A stretch of DNA of 34,253 nucleotides from Acidobacteriota bacterium (GCA_028876385.1 JAGWSF010000230.1:1-34253), one strand, 5' to 3'; numbered from the stretch's first letter, positions 13,163 through 23,818 are shown. The notes: generated from the sequence alone by a model not told the origin. A program made the numbers and translations.

Positions 13163-15903
13163 TCGGCCCTCTTCCGAGCGACGGCCTTCTTGGTCCCTGT
13201 CGCCTTCTTGGTCCCCGCCACCTTCTTGGCTGCGCTCCCGGCCGCCTTCTTGGCCGCGCCGCCTGTCGCCTTCTTGGCCCCGGTCGCCTTTCTGGCCGCG
13301 CCGGAGGTCGCCTTCTTGACCCCGGCCCGCTTGCCCGGCCGGGGGGGAGCGGCCCGGCGGTCGGCCAGGAGCTCGGCGGCCCGCTCGGGGGTGATGCCCT
13401 CGACGGTGTCGCCCTTGCGCAGGGAGGCGTTGGTCGTCCCGTCGGTGACGTAGGGACCGAAACGGCCCTCCTTCAACAGGATGGGCGCTTTACTCTCGGG
13501 ATCGTTGCCGAGCTCCCTCAGAGGCGCGGCCGCCGCCCCCCGACCCCGCCGGGCCTTGGGCTGGCTGAAGATGGACAACGCTTCCTCGAGGGTCACCGTG
13601 AACAGCTGCTCCTCGGCATCGAGCGACCGCGAGTCGGTGCCCTTGCGCAGGTACGGGCCGTAGCGACCGTTGGTGGCGATGATCTCCTCACCGTCGGCGG
13701 GATCGGTGCCGAGCACCCGGGGCAGGCTCAGGAGCCGGAGGGCCTGTTCGAGCGTCACCGTGGACGGATCCATGGTGCGCAGCAGCGACGCCGTCCGGGG
13801 TTTCTCGCCCGAGCTGTCGTCGGCCGCACCGACCTGGACGTACGGGCCGTAGCGACCGGCCTTGACCACCACCGGGAGGCCGGTGGCCGGCTCCTCACCG
13901 AGCTCGCGGTCGGAGGACCCGGCCTCGAGCAGGGACTCGGCGTGCTCGACGGTGAGCTCGTCGGGGGCCAGGTCCTCGGGCAGGGACGCCCGGTCGTCGC
14001 CGCGCTGGACGTAGGGCCCGTAGCGACCCACCCGGACGACCACGCCGCTGTCGGGGCCGCCGATGGGGATCGAGTTGATCTCCCGGGCGTCGATCTCGCC
14101 CAGGTGCTCCGACACCATCTTCTTCAGTCCGGGCCGGGTCGAGGTGTCCGGGCCGCCCCCGAAGTAGAACCGGGTGAGCCAGGGCACGGCCTCCCGCTCA
14201 CCGTTGGCGATACCGTCGAGGTCCTCCTCCATGGAGGCGGTGAACCCGTAGTCGACCAGCTCGCCGAAATGCTGCTCGAGTAGGCCGATGACCGCGAAAG
14301 CCGTCCACGAAGGGACCAGAGCCGAGCCCTTCTTCCAAACGTAGCCGCGGCCCTGGATGGTGTCGAGGATGGACGCGTAGGTGGACGGGCGGCCGACGCC
14401 CATCTCCTCGAGCGCCTTCACCAGCGACGCCTCGGTGTAGCGGGCCGGAGGCGAGGTGCTGTGCCCCTCGGCCTCGAGCGACTCCACGTCTATGGCGTCA
14501 CCGACGGCGAGCACCGGGAGCCGCACCTCCCGGTCTTCGAGCTCGGCGTCGGGGTCGTCGGAACCTTCGACGTAGGCCCGCAGGAATCCGGGGAAGGTGA
14601 TGACCCGACCGGAGGTAGCGAACTCGGCGTCACGTCCGTCGGCGGAGAGGGCCCCCAGCCGGACGGCGACGCTCTGGCCCACCGCGTCGGCCATCTGCGA
14701 GGCGACGGTCCGCATCCACACCAGCTCGTACAGCCGTCGCTGGTCGCCGGTGAGACCGGTCTCCTCGGGCGTGCGGAAGGTGTCCCCCGCCGGGCGGATG
14801 GCCTCGTGGGCCTCCTGGGCGTTCTTCACCTTCTTGTCGTAGCGACGCGGCGAGTCGGGCACGTAGCGATCGCCGTAGAGGGAGCGGGCCTGGGCCCGGG
14901 CCGCGGTCAGCGCCTCCTCGGAGAGGGTGGTGGAATCGGTCCTCATATAGGTGATGTAGCCCGACTCGTAGAGATCCTGGGCCACCCGCATGGCCCGGGC
15001 CGCGGTGAAGCGCAGCTTGCGGCCCGCCTCCTGCTGGAGGGTCGAGGTCATGAAAGGCGGGTGGGGGGTGCGCCGCCAGGGCTTCTCCTCCACCGAGCGC
15101 ACCGCGAACGAAGCGCCGGTCAGGCCTTCGGCCAGGCGGGTGGCGGCCACCTCGTCGAGCAGCACGGCATCCTGGCGCACCAGGGCGCCCTGCTCGTCGA
15201 AGTCCCGCCCGCTGGCCAGCCGACGACCGTCGAGCTCGACGAGGGAGGCTCCGAAGGGGGTCGAGGAAGCGGTGAAGTGGCCGGCCACATCCCAGTAGGA
15301 GGCCGCGGTGAAGCGCATCCGGGCCCGTTCGCGCTCCACGAGCAAGCGGGTGGCGACCGACTGGACCCGACCCGCCGACAGCGACGGCATGACCTTCTTC
15401 CACAGCACGGGGCTGACCTCGTAGCCGTAGAGGCGGTCCAGGATGCGGCGGGTCTCCTGGGCGTCGACGAGGCGACGGTCCAGCTCCCGCCACTCCCGGA
15501 CGGCCCGCTCGATGGCCGGCCGGGTGATCTCGTGGAACACCATCCGCTTCACCGGCACGGTGGGAGCCAGCACCTCGAGGAGGTGCCAGGCGATGGACTC
15601 TCCCTCGCGGTCTTCGTCAGTGGCCAGGTACAGCTCGCTGGCCTGCTTCACCATCTGCTTGAGCTTGCGGACCTGGTCCTTCTTCTCCCGGGAGACCACG
15701 TAGAGCGGCTTGAAGTCGTTGTCCACGTCCACCCCGAGACGCGACCAGGACTCCGACTTGTAGGCGGGAGGCACGTCGGCGGCGTTACGCGGCAGGTCCC
15801 GGATGTGGCCGATCGACGATTCGACGTCGTAATCGGAGCCGAGGAACCGGGCGATGGTCCGGGCCTTGGCCGGAGATTCCACTATGACAAGAGGCTTCGG
15901 CAT
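13159..15903 (-). CDS. topA: DNA topoisomerase I (type IA)
   Basis: This 914-residue enzyme relaxes negative supercoils. The TOPRIM domain begins PLVIVESPAKA (Glu9) and has TDEDREGE with Asp96, Asp98 and Glu100. The catalytic Tyr is Tyr319 in GYITYMRTDST, the same number as in E. coli. The C-terminal part has four repeats built on GRYGPYV/GRFGPYV with adjoining TLEEAL-type segments, not the zinc fingers of E. coli. It ends in a Lys/Ala/Thr-rich tail of about 70 residues (KKATG-like units), as in other actinobacterial enzymes, where such tails bind DNA. The ATG at 15903 starts directly with MPKPLVIVES. TATCAA at 15921-15916 may be its -10 box. It is the first gene of the topA-tmk-holB cluster. 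Confidence 0.97.
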   Translation of the reverse strand: MPKPLVIVESPAKARTIARFLGSDYDVESSIGHIRDLPRNAADVPPAYKSESWSRLGVDVDNDFKPLYVVSREKKDQVRKLKQMVKQASELYLATDEDREGESIAWHLLEVLAPTVPVKRMVFHEITRPAIERAVREWRELDRRLVDAQETRRILDRLYGYEVSPVLWKKVMPSLSAGRVQSVATRLLVERERARMRFTAASYWDVAGHFTASSTPFGASLVELDGRRLASGRDFDEQGALVRQDAVLLDEVAATRLAEGLTGASFAVRSVEEKPWRRTPHPPFMTSTLQQEAGRKLRFTAARAMRVAQDLYESGYITYMRTDSTTLSEEALTAARAQARSLYGDRYVPDSPRRYDKKVKNAQEAHEAIRPAGDTFRTPEETGLTGDQRRLYELVWMRTVASQMADAVGQSVAVRLGALSADGRDAEFATSGRVITFPGFLRAYVEGSDDPDAELEDREVRLPVLAVGDAIDVESLEAEGHSTSPPARYTEASLVKALEEMGVGRPSTYASILDTIQGRGYVWKKGSALVPSWTAFAVIGLLEQHFGELVDYGFTASMEEDLDGIANGEREAVPWLTRFYFGGGPDTSTRPGLKKMVSEHLGEIDAREINSIPIGGPDSGVVVRVGRYGPYVQRGDDRASLPEDLAPDELTVEHAESLLEAGSSDRELGEEPATGLPVVVKAGRYGPYVQVGAADDSSGEKPRTASLLRTMDPSTVTLEQALRLLSLPRVLGTDPADGEEIIATNGRYGPYLRKGTDSRSLDAEEQLFTVTLEEALSIFSQPKARRGRGAAAAPLRELGNDPESKAPILLKEGRFGPYVTDGTTNASLRKGDTVEGITPERAAELLADRRAAPPRPGKRAGVKKATSGAARKATGAKKATGGAAKKAAGSAAKKVAGTKKATGTKKAVARKRAD

Positions 15904-15999
15904 GGGGGTTCCAAATTGATAGAGGAAAAAGGGGCCGGGCGGGGGGCGCGCCCGGGCCGCTCCGGGCACAGGGTATAGCTACCGGCCGCCATCAACGGA

Positions 16000-16030
16000 G
16001 ATGGCCGGGCCCGCGAGGGGCCCGGCCATC
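16000..16030 (-). terminator. strong hairpin after the pyrophosphatase gene
   Basis: GATGGCCGGGCCC (16000-16012) and GGGCCCGGCCATC (16018-16030) form a perfect 13-bp stem with a 5-base loop, 24 bases past the hppA stop. No T run follows on either strand. It may terminate or pause transcription, or protect the mRNA 3' end, between hppA and topA. Confidence 0.65.
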
Positions 16031-16053
16031 CCAAACCGCTCGGCGAAACTGGA

Positions 16054-18385
<2,332 letters not shown>

Positions 18386-18402
<17 letters not shown>

Positions 18403-19150
18403 CGCCAGACGGTTCCTTTCTTTGGTTATTCATATTGAGTTCGTTGGTGTTCAGGTCGGAGGCCCGGCCGTTGACCCGGCGTACGAGGATCTGGCGGGCC
18501 ACTTTCTCCCCCAGGGTCCGGTCACGGCCGTCGACGGCCACGACCAGCGGTCCGTCGAAAGGATGCTTCTCTTTGACCTCCACCTCAACTCCGGGGCGCA
18601 CGCCGAGCTCCTCGAGGAACATGGCCACCTCCGGGTCGGTGGAACCGGGGAGGGCCACCACCGCCCGGTCCCCGGGGCCGAGATCGTACAGAGGCGGCAT
18701 GTTGGGCAGCCCCTCGCTGCCGGTGCCGGGGATAGGGAACCCGTGGGGGCAGGTGGCCGGCCGGTCGAGGGCGGTGTAGAGCCGATCCTCGACCTCCTGG
18801 GGGAGGGAGTGCTCGAAGAGGGGGGCCAGGCGGTCGGCCTCCGACCAGCTGTAGCCCAGCATGTCGGCGAGGAAACGCTCGACGATGCGGTGGCGGCGGA
18901 CCACGCTCATGGCCAGACGGCGGCCGGCGTCGGTCAGCTCGACCCCGTGGTAGGGGGCGTGCAGGACCAGGCCCCGGTCGGCCAACTTCTTGACCGTCGA
19001 GGTCATGGTGCCCGGGGTGACGTTGAGAGAAGCGGCCAGGTCACCGGTGCGGGCACCGAGGTGCTCGTCGGTTCCCGACGGGGCCCGCGACGTGATCCGC
19101 CAGATGGCCTTCAACGTCTCGCGTTCGGATTTCGTCAGGGCCGCATCCAT
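18386..19150 (-). CDS. DtxR/MntR-family metal-dependent repressor
   Basis: This 254-residue protein has an N-terminal winged helix (about 1-75; GDLAASLNVTPGTMTSTVKKLADRGLV). A dimerisation and metal-binding domain follows (about 76-150; RRHRIVERFLADMLGYSW, LFEHSLPQEVEDRL, CPHGFPIP), and then a C-terminal FeoA/SH3-like domain (about 165-230). The Cys of the iron-sensing site of DtxR/IdeR, two residues before the Glu-His pair, is not present here (APLFEH), so manganese sensing is at least as likely as iron. The tail after the SH3-like domain is longer than usual, about 25 polar residues. A perfect-looking promoter with an inverted repeat in its spacer lies upstream, suggesting autorepression. 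Its last 17 bases overlap hppA. Confidence 0.9.
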
Positions 19151-19165
19151 GATTTTGCGGCGCCG

Positions 19166-19195
19166 ACGCTAGTTTTTGGTGTACCGAAAAGTCAA
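19166..19195 (-). promoter_or_regulatory. promoter of the DtxR-hppA operon with operator in its spacer
   Basis: On the minus strand, -35 TTGACT (19195-19190), an 18-base spacer and -10 TAGCGT (19171-19166) form a near-consensus promoter ending 15 bases before the ATG at 19150. The spacer holds an inverted repeat: TTTTCGGT and ACCAAAAA (19190-19173, 2-base centre, one mismatch), of the size and AT-flanked layout of DtxR/MntR sites. The -35 overlaps the stop of the upstream DUF4395 gene. Confidence 0.7.
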
Positions 19196-19698
19196 GCGTT
19201 CTGGAGAACCCGGTCGTCGTGGCGAGACCAGATGTCCTGACATTCGGTGCACACCCGTTCGGGGACCACGCCGGCGCGCATACCCAGGGCGAAGGCCCGG
19301 CAGCCCAGGCAGTAACCGAAGACGGCTTCGAGCGACGCCGCGGCGAGCAGGCCACCCAGCACCGCCTTGGCCGCCCGGGGCCGGTCGAAGCCGTAGTGCA
19401 GCACCAGGGCGGTGGCGCTGAAGGCCAGCCCGATGCCCTGGGCGAAACGCTTGGGCGGCCCCGGGCTGTAGCGCCGGGACCCGGGGAGACGGGGCTCGAT
19501 CACCTTGGTGGCCACCTGACCGAGGGGGCTCAGGCGGGGGCCCGTGGCGACGCGGGCGGCGAAGCCGTAGGCCAGCGGCACCATCACCCAGGGCTGGTCG
19601 GCCACCACCGCGGTCGCGGCCATGGCCACCACACCCGAGGCCACGACGCGGGCGGACGTCTCGTTGACGGGATTGGGAAAATCGAACCAGCCGGGCAT
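19192..19698 (-). CDS. DUF4395 integral membrane protein
   Basis: This 168-residue protein with about four hydrophobic segments matches DUF4395: it begins FDFPNPVNETSARV, has a RFAQGIGLAFS segment and ends with two Cys pairs, GYCLGC (about 127-132) and CTEC (about 151-154). Members are often found near thioredoxin or rhodanese genes, so a redox or sulfur role is suspected, but the function is unknown. The Cys pairs could bind a metal or form disulfides. The ATG lies seven bases after TAGGGT, so translation is probably leaderless. Its stop codon overlaps the -35 box of the DtxR promoter, and both genes point the same way. Confidence 0.8.
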   Translation of the reverse strand: MPGWFDFPNPVNETSARVVASGVVAMAATAVVADQPWVMVPLAYGFAARVATGPRLSPLGQVATKVIEPRLPGSRRYSPGPPKRFAQGIGLAFSATALVLHYGFDRPRAAKAVLGGLLAAASLEAVFGYCLGCRAFALGMRAGVVPERVCTECQDIWSRHDDRVLQNA

Positions 19699-19705
19699 GA
19701 CCTAA

Positions 19706-19729
19706 ACCCTACTCAAAAGGTCGACTTTT
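19706..19729 (-). promoter_or_regulatory. leaderless promoter of the DUF4395 gene with inverted repeat
   Basis: TAGGGT (19711-19706, minus strand) precedes the ATG at 19698 by seven bases. Just upstream, AAAAG (19715-19719) and CTTTT (19725-19729) form an inverted repeat around a 5-base centre. The 10-mer GACTTTTCGG at 19723-19732 also occurs, on the other strand, in the DtxR promoter (19193-19184), hinting at a shared regulator. Confidence 0.45.
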
Positions 19730-19774
19730 CGGCCAACCCGATGCGGGGGCCGCCGACGCCGGGCAGTACGCCTG

Positions 19775-19842
19775 CTCGGCGACAACCATTCCCGCTCGGC
19801 TAGGCCGCCTCGGCGACGACTATTCCTGCTCGGCGATGACTA
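19775..19842. repeat. imperfect direct repeats at the end of the anti-sigma factor gene
   Basis: A 26-base segment at 19775-19800 recurs at 19809-19834 with three differences, and a third partial copy (CTCGGCGATGACTA) lies at 19829-19842. The second and third copies include the last codons (VVIAEQE) and stop of the HATPase gene; the first lies just past it. It looks like a local duplication. Confidence 0.75.
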
Positions 19843-20305
19843 CGCGGACGATCTCGGAGGTCTCGTCGCCGTAGTCGGGCCCACCGAAGAGGGTCATCCA
19901 CACCGACGTACCGTCGGCGCCCGACTCGAAGCGGACCTCGTCGACCAGGGAGCGGATCAGGGGGATCCCGAGTCCCCGCTCGAAGTTGAGCCGGTCGGGA
20001 TCGGTCACCGGTGGGTGCTCGGGCAGGGCGTCGGGATCGAAACCCCGGCCCCGGTCGGTCACACACACCTCGAAGCGGTCCGGGGCCTCCCAGCAGCTGA
20101 CCACCACGGGTTGGTCGACGCCGGCCTCGCGGTTGGCCTCTATGGCATTGGTGCAGGCCTCGGAGACAGCCAGCTTGAGGTCGTCCACCCGGTCGTCGAC
20201 GAGGGCCCTACGGGCCGTGGCCAGAGAGGAGACCACCAGGCGCACCACCGCGATGTACTCGACGCGGGCGGGCACCGAGAGCTCTAGGGCCTTCTCCACG
20301 GCCAT
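19820..20305 (-). CDS. RsbW-like anti-sigma factor (GHKL ATP-binding kinase)
   Basis: This 161-residue protein has a compact histidine-kinase-like ATPase domain: N box DLKLAVSEACTNAIEAN (about 42-58), G1 box CVTDRGRGFDPD, and ERGLGIPLIRSLVDEV as the G2 region. This is the RsbW/SpoIIAB type, which binds a sigma factor and phosphorylates a STAS antagonist on Ser. It lies 16 bases downstream of the STAS gene, a classic partner-switching pair. No sigma factor is encoded nearby, so its target is elsewhere. The C-terminal codons are duplicated just past the stop. Confidence 0.85.
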   Translation of the reverse strand: MAVEKALELSVPARVEYIAVVRLVVSSLATARRALVDDRVDDLKLAVSEACTNAIEANREAGVDQPVVVSCWEAPDRFEVCVTDRGRGFDPDALPEHPPVTDPDRLNFERGLGIPLIRSLVDEVRFESGADGTSVWMTLFGGPDYGDETSEIVRVVIAEQE

Positions 20306-20321
20306 AACGGCTCGTCCCGGT

Positions 20322-20663
20322 CTAGCTGGCCGAAGTGGCTTCGTCGATCGAGCCGCTTATGCGGAACACCGTGGTCAACCCGGTGATCTCGAACACCTTC
20401 AGAATCCGCGGCTGGGTGCACACCAGCGTGAGGTCCCCATCGTGGCTGCGGAGGCGCTTCAATCCGCCCACCAGCACCCCCAGCCCGGTCGAGTCGAGGA
20501 AGTCCACGCCCTCCAGGTCGGCCACGATCTGGCGGTGACCCTCGCTCACCAGCTCCACCAGCTTCTCCCTTAGGCGAGGCGCACTGTACACATCGACCTC
20601 GCCCTTGACCGACAGAACCGTGAACGGCGATCGGCTGTCGTCGACCTGCAAGCCGAGCTCCAT
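20322..20663 (-). CDS. STAS-domain anti-sigma factor antagonist
   Basis: This 113-residue protein is a single STAS domain. [20 protein letters not shown] is the first half, and [15 protein letters not shown] (about 58-72) contains the Ser that the partner kinase phosphorylates in RsbV/SpoIIAA proteins. In its unphosphorylated form such a protein sequesters the anti-sigma factor and frees the sigma factor. I take the ATG at 20663, which has GGGAGGAAG upstream and begins MELGLQV. The open frame continues another 25 residues, but they have no family similarity. Confidence 0.88.
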   Translation of the reverse strand: MELGLQVDDSRSPFTVLSVKGEVDVYSAPRLREKLVELVSEGHRQIVADLEGVDFLDSTGLGVLVGGLKRLRSHDGDLTLVCTQPRILKVFEITGLTTVFRISGSIDEATSAS

Positions 20664-20756
20664 GTGGGTACTTCCTCCCTCAGTGTCGGGTCCGCTGCCC
20701 TTGACCTTACCCGTGACGGCGCCTTCAGCGCGCCCCAAGTTGCCGATACTTCCTGC

Positions 20757-21308
20757 TCACGACGCCGCCGGCGGTGCGCCCACCAGAAACTCCTCGAGGG
20801 CGCCGACCGCGTCGGCGGCGGCCCGAATGACCTCCGGGGCGACCAGCACCTGCTGGCAGACCAGCTCGCCCTCCCGCCAGTCGCCGGCGACGTCGCGGGC
20901 CACGATCTCCAACGTGCGCACGGTCGAGCCGTCGGCGACCAGCCCCGCAGCCCCCAACGCCTCGCCGTAGCGGTGGTAGGCGGACCAGAGGCGGGGCAGG
21001 ATCACCCGGTAGGCGGCGGCGGCCCGCGGCCCGCTCCCCTCCAGCGCGGCCAACCGGTCGGCGGCGGCCGCGGCTGACGGGCCGGGCGGCACGCACAGCG
21101 CCGGGCGGTCGACGTCGGCCAGCACCGGCAACCGGTCCCACCACTCGCGCGCCCGCCAGGCGGCGTGGCGGCTGTGACGGTCCAGCGCCAGTCTGAGCTC
21201 CGGCTCGGGCGTGGAGGTCACCCACCCGCCAAGGATCTCGAACAGCCGCGATTCGCTCCACTGGTAGTACCCGGCCCGTCGGGCCGACTCCTCGAGGGTC
21301 TGGGCCAT
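20757..21308 (-). CDS. uncharacterised helical protein, possibly ferritin-like
   Basis: This 183-residue soluble protein is predicted to be almost wholly helical. The most striking part is the N-terminal ESRLFEILGGWV and DRHSRHAAWRAREWWDRLPVL (Glu19, Glu24, His45, His48, Glu55). This looks like a pair of metal-binding helices, and similar actinobacterial proteins exist to my memory, but I cannot name a function. The spacing is compatible with a ferritin-like di-metal fold, yet the second half (WSAYHRYGEALG, GDWREGELVCQQ) does not clearly supply the matching ligands. It begins 19 bases after the TetR stop in the same direction, so it is probably controlled with that regulator. Confidence 0.6.
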   Translation of the reverse strand: MAQTLEESARRAGYYQWSESRLFEILGGWVTSTPEPELRLALDRHSRHAAWRAREWWDRLPVLADVDRPALCVPPGPSAAAAADRLAALEGSGPRAAAAYRVILPRLWSAYHRYGEALGAAGLVADGSTVRTLEIVARDVAGDWREGELVCQQVLVAPEVIRAAADAVGALEEFLVGAPPAAS

Positions 21309-21327
21309 CAGCGAACGTATGGGGCGA

Positions 21328-22005
21328 TCACGAACGGGGTATGAGGCCGCGCTGGACCAGGTCGAACATGGCGTCGAAGAGATCCTCGGGGGCGCCGAAG
21401 GGGAACTCGGGTTTGGCGATGAGCATCGAGACCATCCCGTGCATGATGATCCAGAACAGCTCGGCCTCCCGCAGCGGGTCGGCCACCGCCTCGATGATCC
21501 CGGCCTCGGCGGCCAGGACGATATCGGCGGCCACCGCCTCGAGGCCGGTGGCGTCCGAGAGGCGCTGATCCACGAAACGCTCGGGCGTGGCGTCGGGACG
21601 GCTCATCATCAGGATGCGGTAGTGCTCGGGATTGGCCAGACCCCATCTCAGGTAGGCCAGACCCCGCCGCCGCACCCGGTCCCACGGGTCGCAGCCCTCG
21701 GCCGCGGCCCGCTCCATCACCATGTCGATCTCCTTGGCCTGGCGCTCGCAGACCGCGAAGACCAGGTCGTTGCGGTCCGAGAAGTGCAGGTAGATCGACG
21801 GTGGGGTCACTCCGACGGCGTTGGCGATGGCTCGGATGGACAACGCCGACTCGTCGTTGGTCTCGATCAGCAGGCGCTCGGCGGCGAGGAGGATCTCCTC
21901 CCGGAGCTGCTCGCCCTGGCCCCGCGGCGAACGCGACCGTCGGACCGTGACGGCCCGAGGGGGGCCTTCCCCGGCGACTGCTTCAGCGGAACGGGCGAGG
22001 GGCAC
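21328..22005 (-). CDS. TetR-family transcriptional regulator
   Basis: This 225-residue protein has a TetR DNA-binding domain (about 30-80): REEILLAAERLL, then SIRAIANAVGVTPPSIYLHFSDRNDL as the helix-turn-helix and its signature. A helical ligand-binding domain follows (about 90-225), with AYLRWGLANPEHYRILMMS and FWIIMHGMVSMLIAKPEFPFG, as in the WHG/TetR_C regulators of actinobacteria. The ligand is unknown. The GTG at 22005 is chosen because TACCAT lies six bases upstream and the frame further up overlaps nadE. It starts with a basic, disordered 25-residue arm. It is likely co-transcribed with the helical protein downstream. Confidence 0.85.
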   Translation of the reverse strand: MPLARSAEAVAGEGPPRAVTVRRSRSPRGQGEQLREEILLAAERLLIETNDESALSIRAIANAVGVTPPSIYLHFSDRNDLVFAVCERQAKEIDMVMERAAAEGCDPWDRVRRRGLAYLRWGLANPEHYRILMMSRPDATPERFVDQRLSDATGLEAVAADIVLAAEAGIIEAVADPLREAELFWIIMHGMVSMLIAKPEFPFGAPEDLFDAMFDLVQRGLIPRS

Positions 22006-22011
22006 GCCGCG

Positions 22012-22017
22012 ATGGTA
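22012..22017 (-). promoter_or_regulatory. -10 hexamer of a leaderless promoter (TetR gene)
   Basis: TACCAT on the minus strand is followed after six bases by the GTG at 22005. It lies in the 44-base gap after nadE. Confidence 0.4.
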
Positions 22018-22049
22018 CTCCCGGCCCTGCGACGGCCGGAATTGGCCTC

Positions 22050-23810
22050 TCAGCGGTAACCGTTGGTGATCGGCATCCGGCGGTCGCGACCGAACGCCTT
22101 GGGGGTCACCCGGATGCCGGGGGGTGTCTGGCGGCGCTTGTATTCGGCCAGATCCACGAGGCGCACGACTCTTTGGACCAGCTCCTCGGAGTAACCCGCT
22201 TCTATCAGCTCCCTGGCCGTCAGGTCGTGCTCCACGTAGGCCAGCAGTACGGGGTCGAGCACCTCGTAGGGGGGAAGGGACTGATCGTCGCGCTGGTCGG
22301 GGCGCAGCTCGGCGGAGGGGGGCTTGGTGAGGACGTCCGGGGGCAGGAGCGGCGCCGGGCCGGCGCCGTCGCGCCACTGGCAGAGCCGGTAGACCGTGGT
22401 CTTGACCACGTCCTTGATCACCGCGAAGCCCCCGGCGGTATCGCCGTAGAGGGTGGAGTACCCCACGGCCGCTTCGCTCTTGTTGCCGGTGGTCAGCACC
22501 AGCCAACCCATCTTGTTGGACAGGGCCATGAGGATCACCCCCCGGATCCGGCTCTGGAGGTTCTCCTCGGTGAGCCCAGGCGCACTGCCCTCGAAGCTCG
22601 GGGCCAGGACCGACAGGAACGCGGCGTGGGCCGCCTCGATGGGAATCGTGCGGTGATCGATACCGAGGTTGTGGGCCAGCCGCGAGGCGTCGGTCTCGGA
22701 GCCGGGGCTCGAATAGCGCGACGGCATGGCCACGCCGTGGACGTGCTCGGGGCCGAGCGCGTCCACCGCCACCAGAGCGACGAGCGACGAGTCGATTCCC
22801 CCCGACAGCCCGATGACGACGTCGCCGAAACCGTTCTTGCGCACGTAGTCCCTCGTGCCGGTCACGAGGGCCCGGTAGATCTCGGCGTCCGGGGCCAGGC
22901 GGGGGGCCAGGGTCGGGGGACGCGGGCTGGCCCCGCGGGCCGAGCCGGCCACCGGATCCAGCTGGTCAGTGGTGGTCACCGCGTTGAACGGCCTCGGGGG
23001 GATCACCTCGGTCACCGGCAGGGGCGTGGTGCTCTGATGACCTCTCGGATCGATCAGCCGCTTCCGGAACACCGGGCGCACCTCGATGTCGAAGGTGGCG
23101 AAGGTCTCCTCGAACTGGGGCAGGGAGGCGACGAGATGCCCTTCGGCGTCGAAGACCATGGAAGCCCCGTCGAAGACCAGCTCGTCCTGGCCGCCCACGC
23201 AGTTGAGGTAGATCAGGCCGCAGCTGGCGTCCGCGGCCCGGGTGGCCAGCATGCGCTCCCGCTCACCGACCCGACCCGCCGAGTAAGGAGAAGCATTGAT
23301 GTTGATCATGAGCTCGGCGCCGGCCGCGGCCTGAGCGGCGATGGGACCCGACGGACTCCAGGCGTCCTCGCACACGGAGATGCCGACCCGTACCCCCGAG
23401 ACCCCGAAGAGCTGGGTGGCGCCCCTGCCCCGGGCGAAGTACCGCTGCTCGTCGAACACGCCGTAGTTAGGCAGCAACTGCTTGTGGTAGACCCCGCGCA
23501 CCTCGCCGTGGGCGCACACCGCGGCGGCGTTGTACAGATCGATCTGCTCGTCGACGAATCCCACCACGGCCACGCAACCCTCGGTGGCCGCGGCGATCTT
23601 GTCCATCACGGCCACGTTGGCGGCCACGAAGCCGGGCTTCAGCAGGAGATCCTCGGGGGGATAACCGGTCACGGCCAGCTCCGGGAAGACGACCAGGTCG
23701 GCGCGCTCCTCGGTGGCCCGGCGGACGGCCTCGATGATGCGCTCGGCGTTGCCTTCGAGATCTCCCACCACCGGGTCGATCTGGGCCAGCGAGACTCGTA
23801 GGCGGCTCAC
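22050..23810 (-). CDS. nadE: glutamine-dependent NAD+ synthetase
   Basis: This 586-residue two-domain enzyme makes NAD+ from deamido-NAD+, ATP and glutamine-derived ammonia. The N-terminal nitrilase-like glutaminase domain (about 1-270) has the triad Glu44 (FPELAVTGY), Lys110 (YHKQLLPNY) and Cys147 (ISVCEDAW). The C-terminal synthetase has the pyrophosphate loop SGGIDSS (about 336-342), then SRYSSPGSETDA, LTTGNKSEAAVGYSTLYGD and GGFAVIKDVVKT. A linker of about 30 residues rich in Pro and Ala joins the domains. The GTG at 23810 lies eight bases after TACGCT and begins SRLRVSLAQIDP, the expected first strand. It diverges from glnE. Confidence 0.95.
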   Translation of the reverse strand: MSRLRVSLAQIDPVVGDLEGNAERIIEAVRRATEERADLVVFPELAVTGYPPEDLLLKPGFVAANVAVMDKIAAATEGCVAVVGFVDEQIDLYNAAAVCAHGEVRGVYHKQLLPNYGVFDEQRYFARGRGATQLFGVSGVRVGISVCEDAWSPSGPIAAQAAAGAELMININASPYSAGRVGERERMLATRAADASCGLIYLNCVGGQDELVFDGASMVFDAEGHLVASLPQFEETFATFDIEVRPVFRKRLIDPRGHQSTTPLPVTEVIPPRPFNAVTTTDQLDPVAGSARGASPRPPTLAPRLAPDAEIYRALVTGTRDYVRKNGFGDVVIGLSGGIDSSLVALVAVDALGPEHVHGVAMPSRYSSPGSETDASRLAHNLGIDHRTIPIEAAHAAFLSVLAPSFEGSAPGLTEENLQSRIRGVILMALSNKMGWLVLTTGNKSEAAVGYSTLYGDTAGGFAVIKDVVKTTVYRLCQWRDGAGPAPLLPPDVLTKPPSAELRPDQRDDQSLPPYEVLDPVLLAYVEHDLTARELIEAGYSEELVQRVVRLVDLAEYKRRQTPPGIRVTPKAFGRDRRMPITNGYR

Positions 23811-23818
23811 GCCAACAG

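Noticed and set aside
13180..13330. Repetitive Lys/Ala codons near the topA end as a CRISPR-like or satellite repeat
   Set aside because: The repetition is explained by the coding of a Lys/Ala/Thr-rich protein tail; there are no spacers.
14461..15978. A 505-codon open frame antisense to topA
   Set aside because: It lies opposite well-conserved topoisomerase coding sequence and has low-complexity composition; a shadow frame.
19820..20663. A complete partner-switching operon with its sigma factor
   Set aside because: Only the kinase and STAS genes are present; neighbouring genes on both sides encode DUF4395 and an unknown helical protein, not a sigma factor.
22006..22506. Upstream extension of the TetR gene frame
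   Set aside because: It overlaps the conserved C-terminal part of nadE, and a -10 box sits right before the GTG at 22005.
22173..23801. A 542-codon open frame antisense to nadE
   Set aside because: It lies wholly opposite nadE and reads as His/Gly/Asp-rich sequence without motifs.
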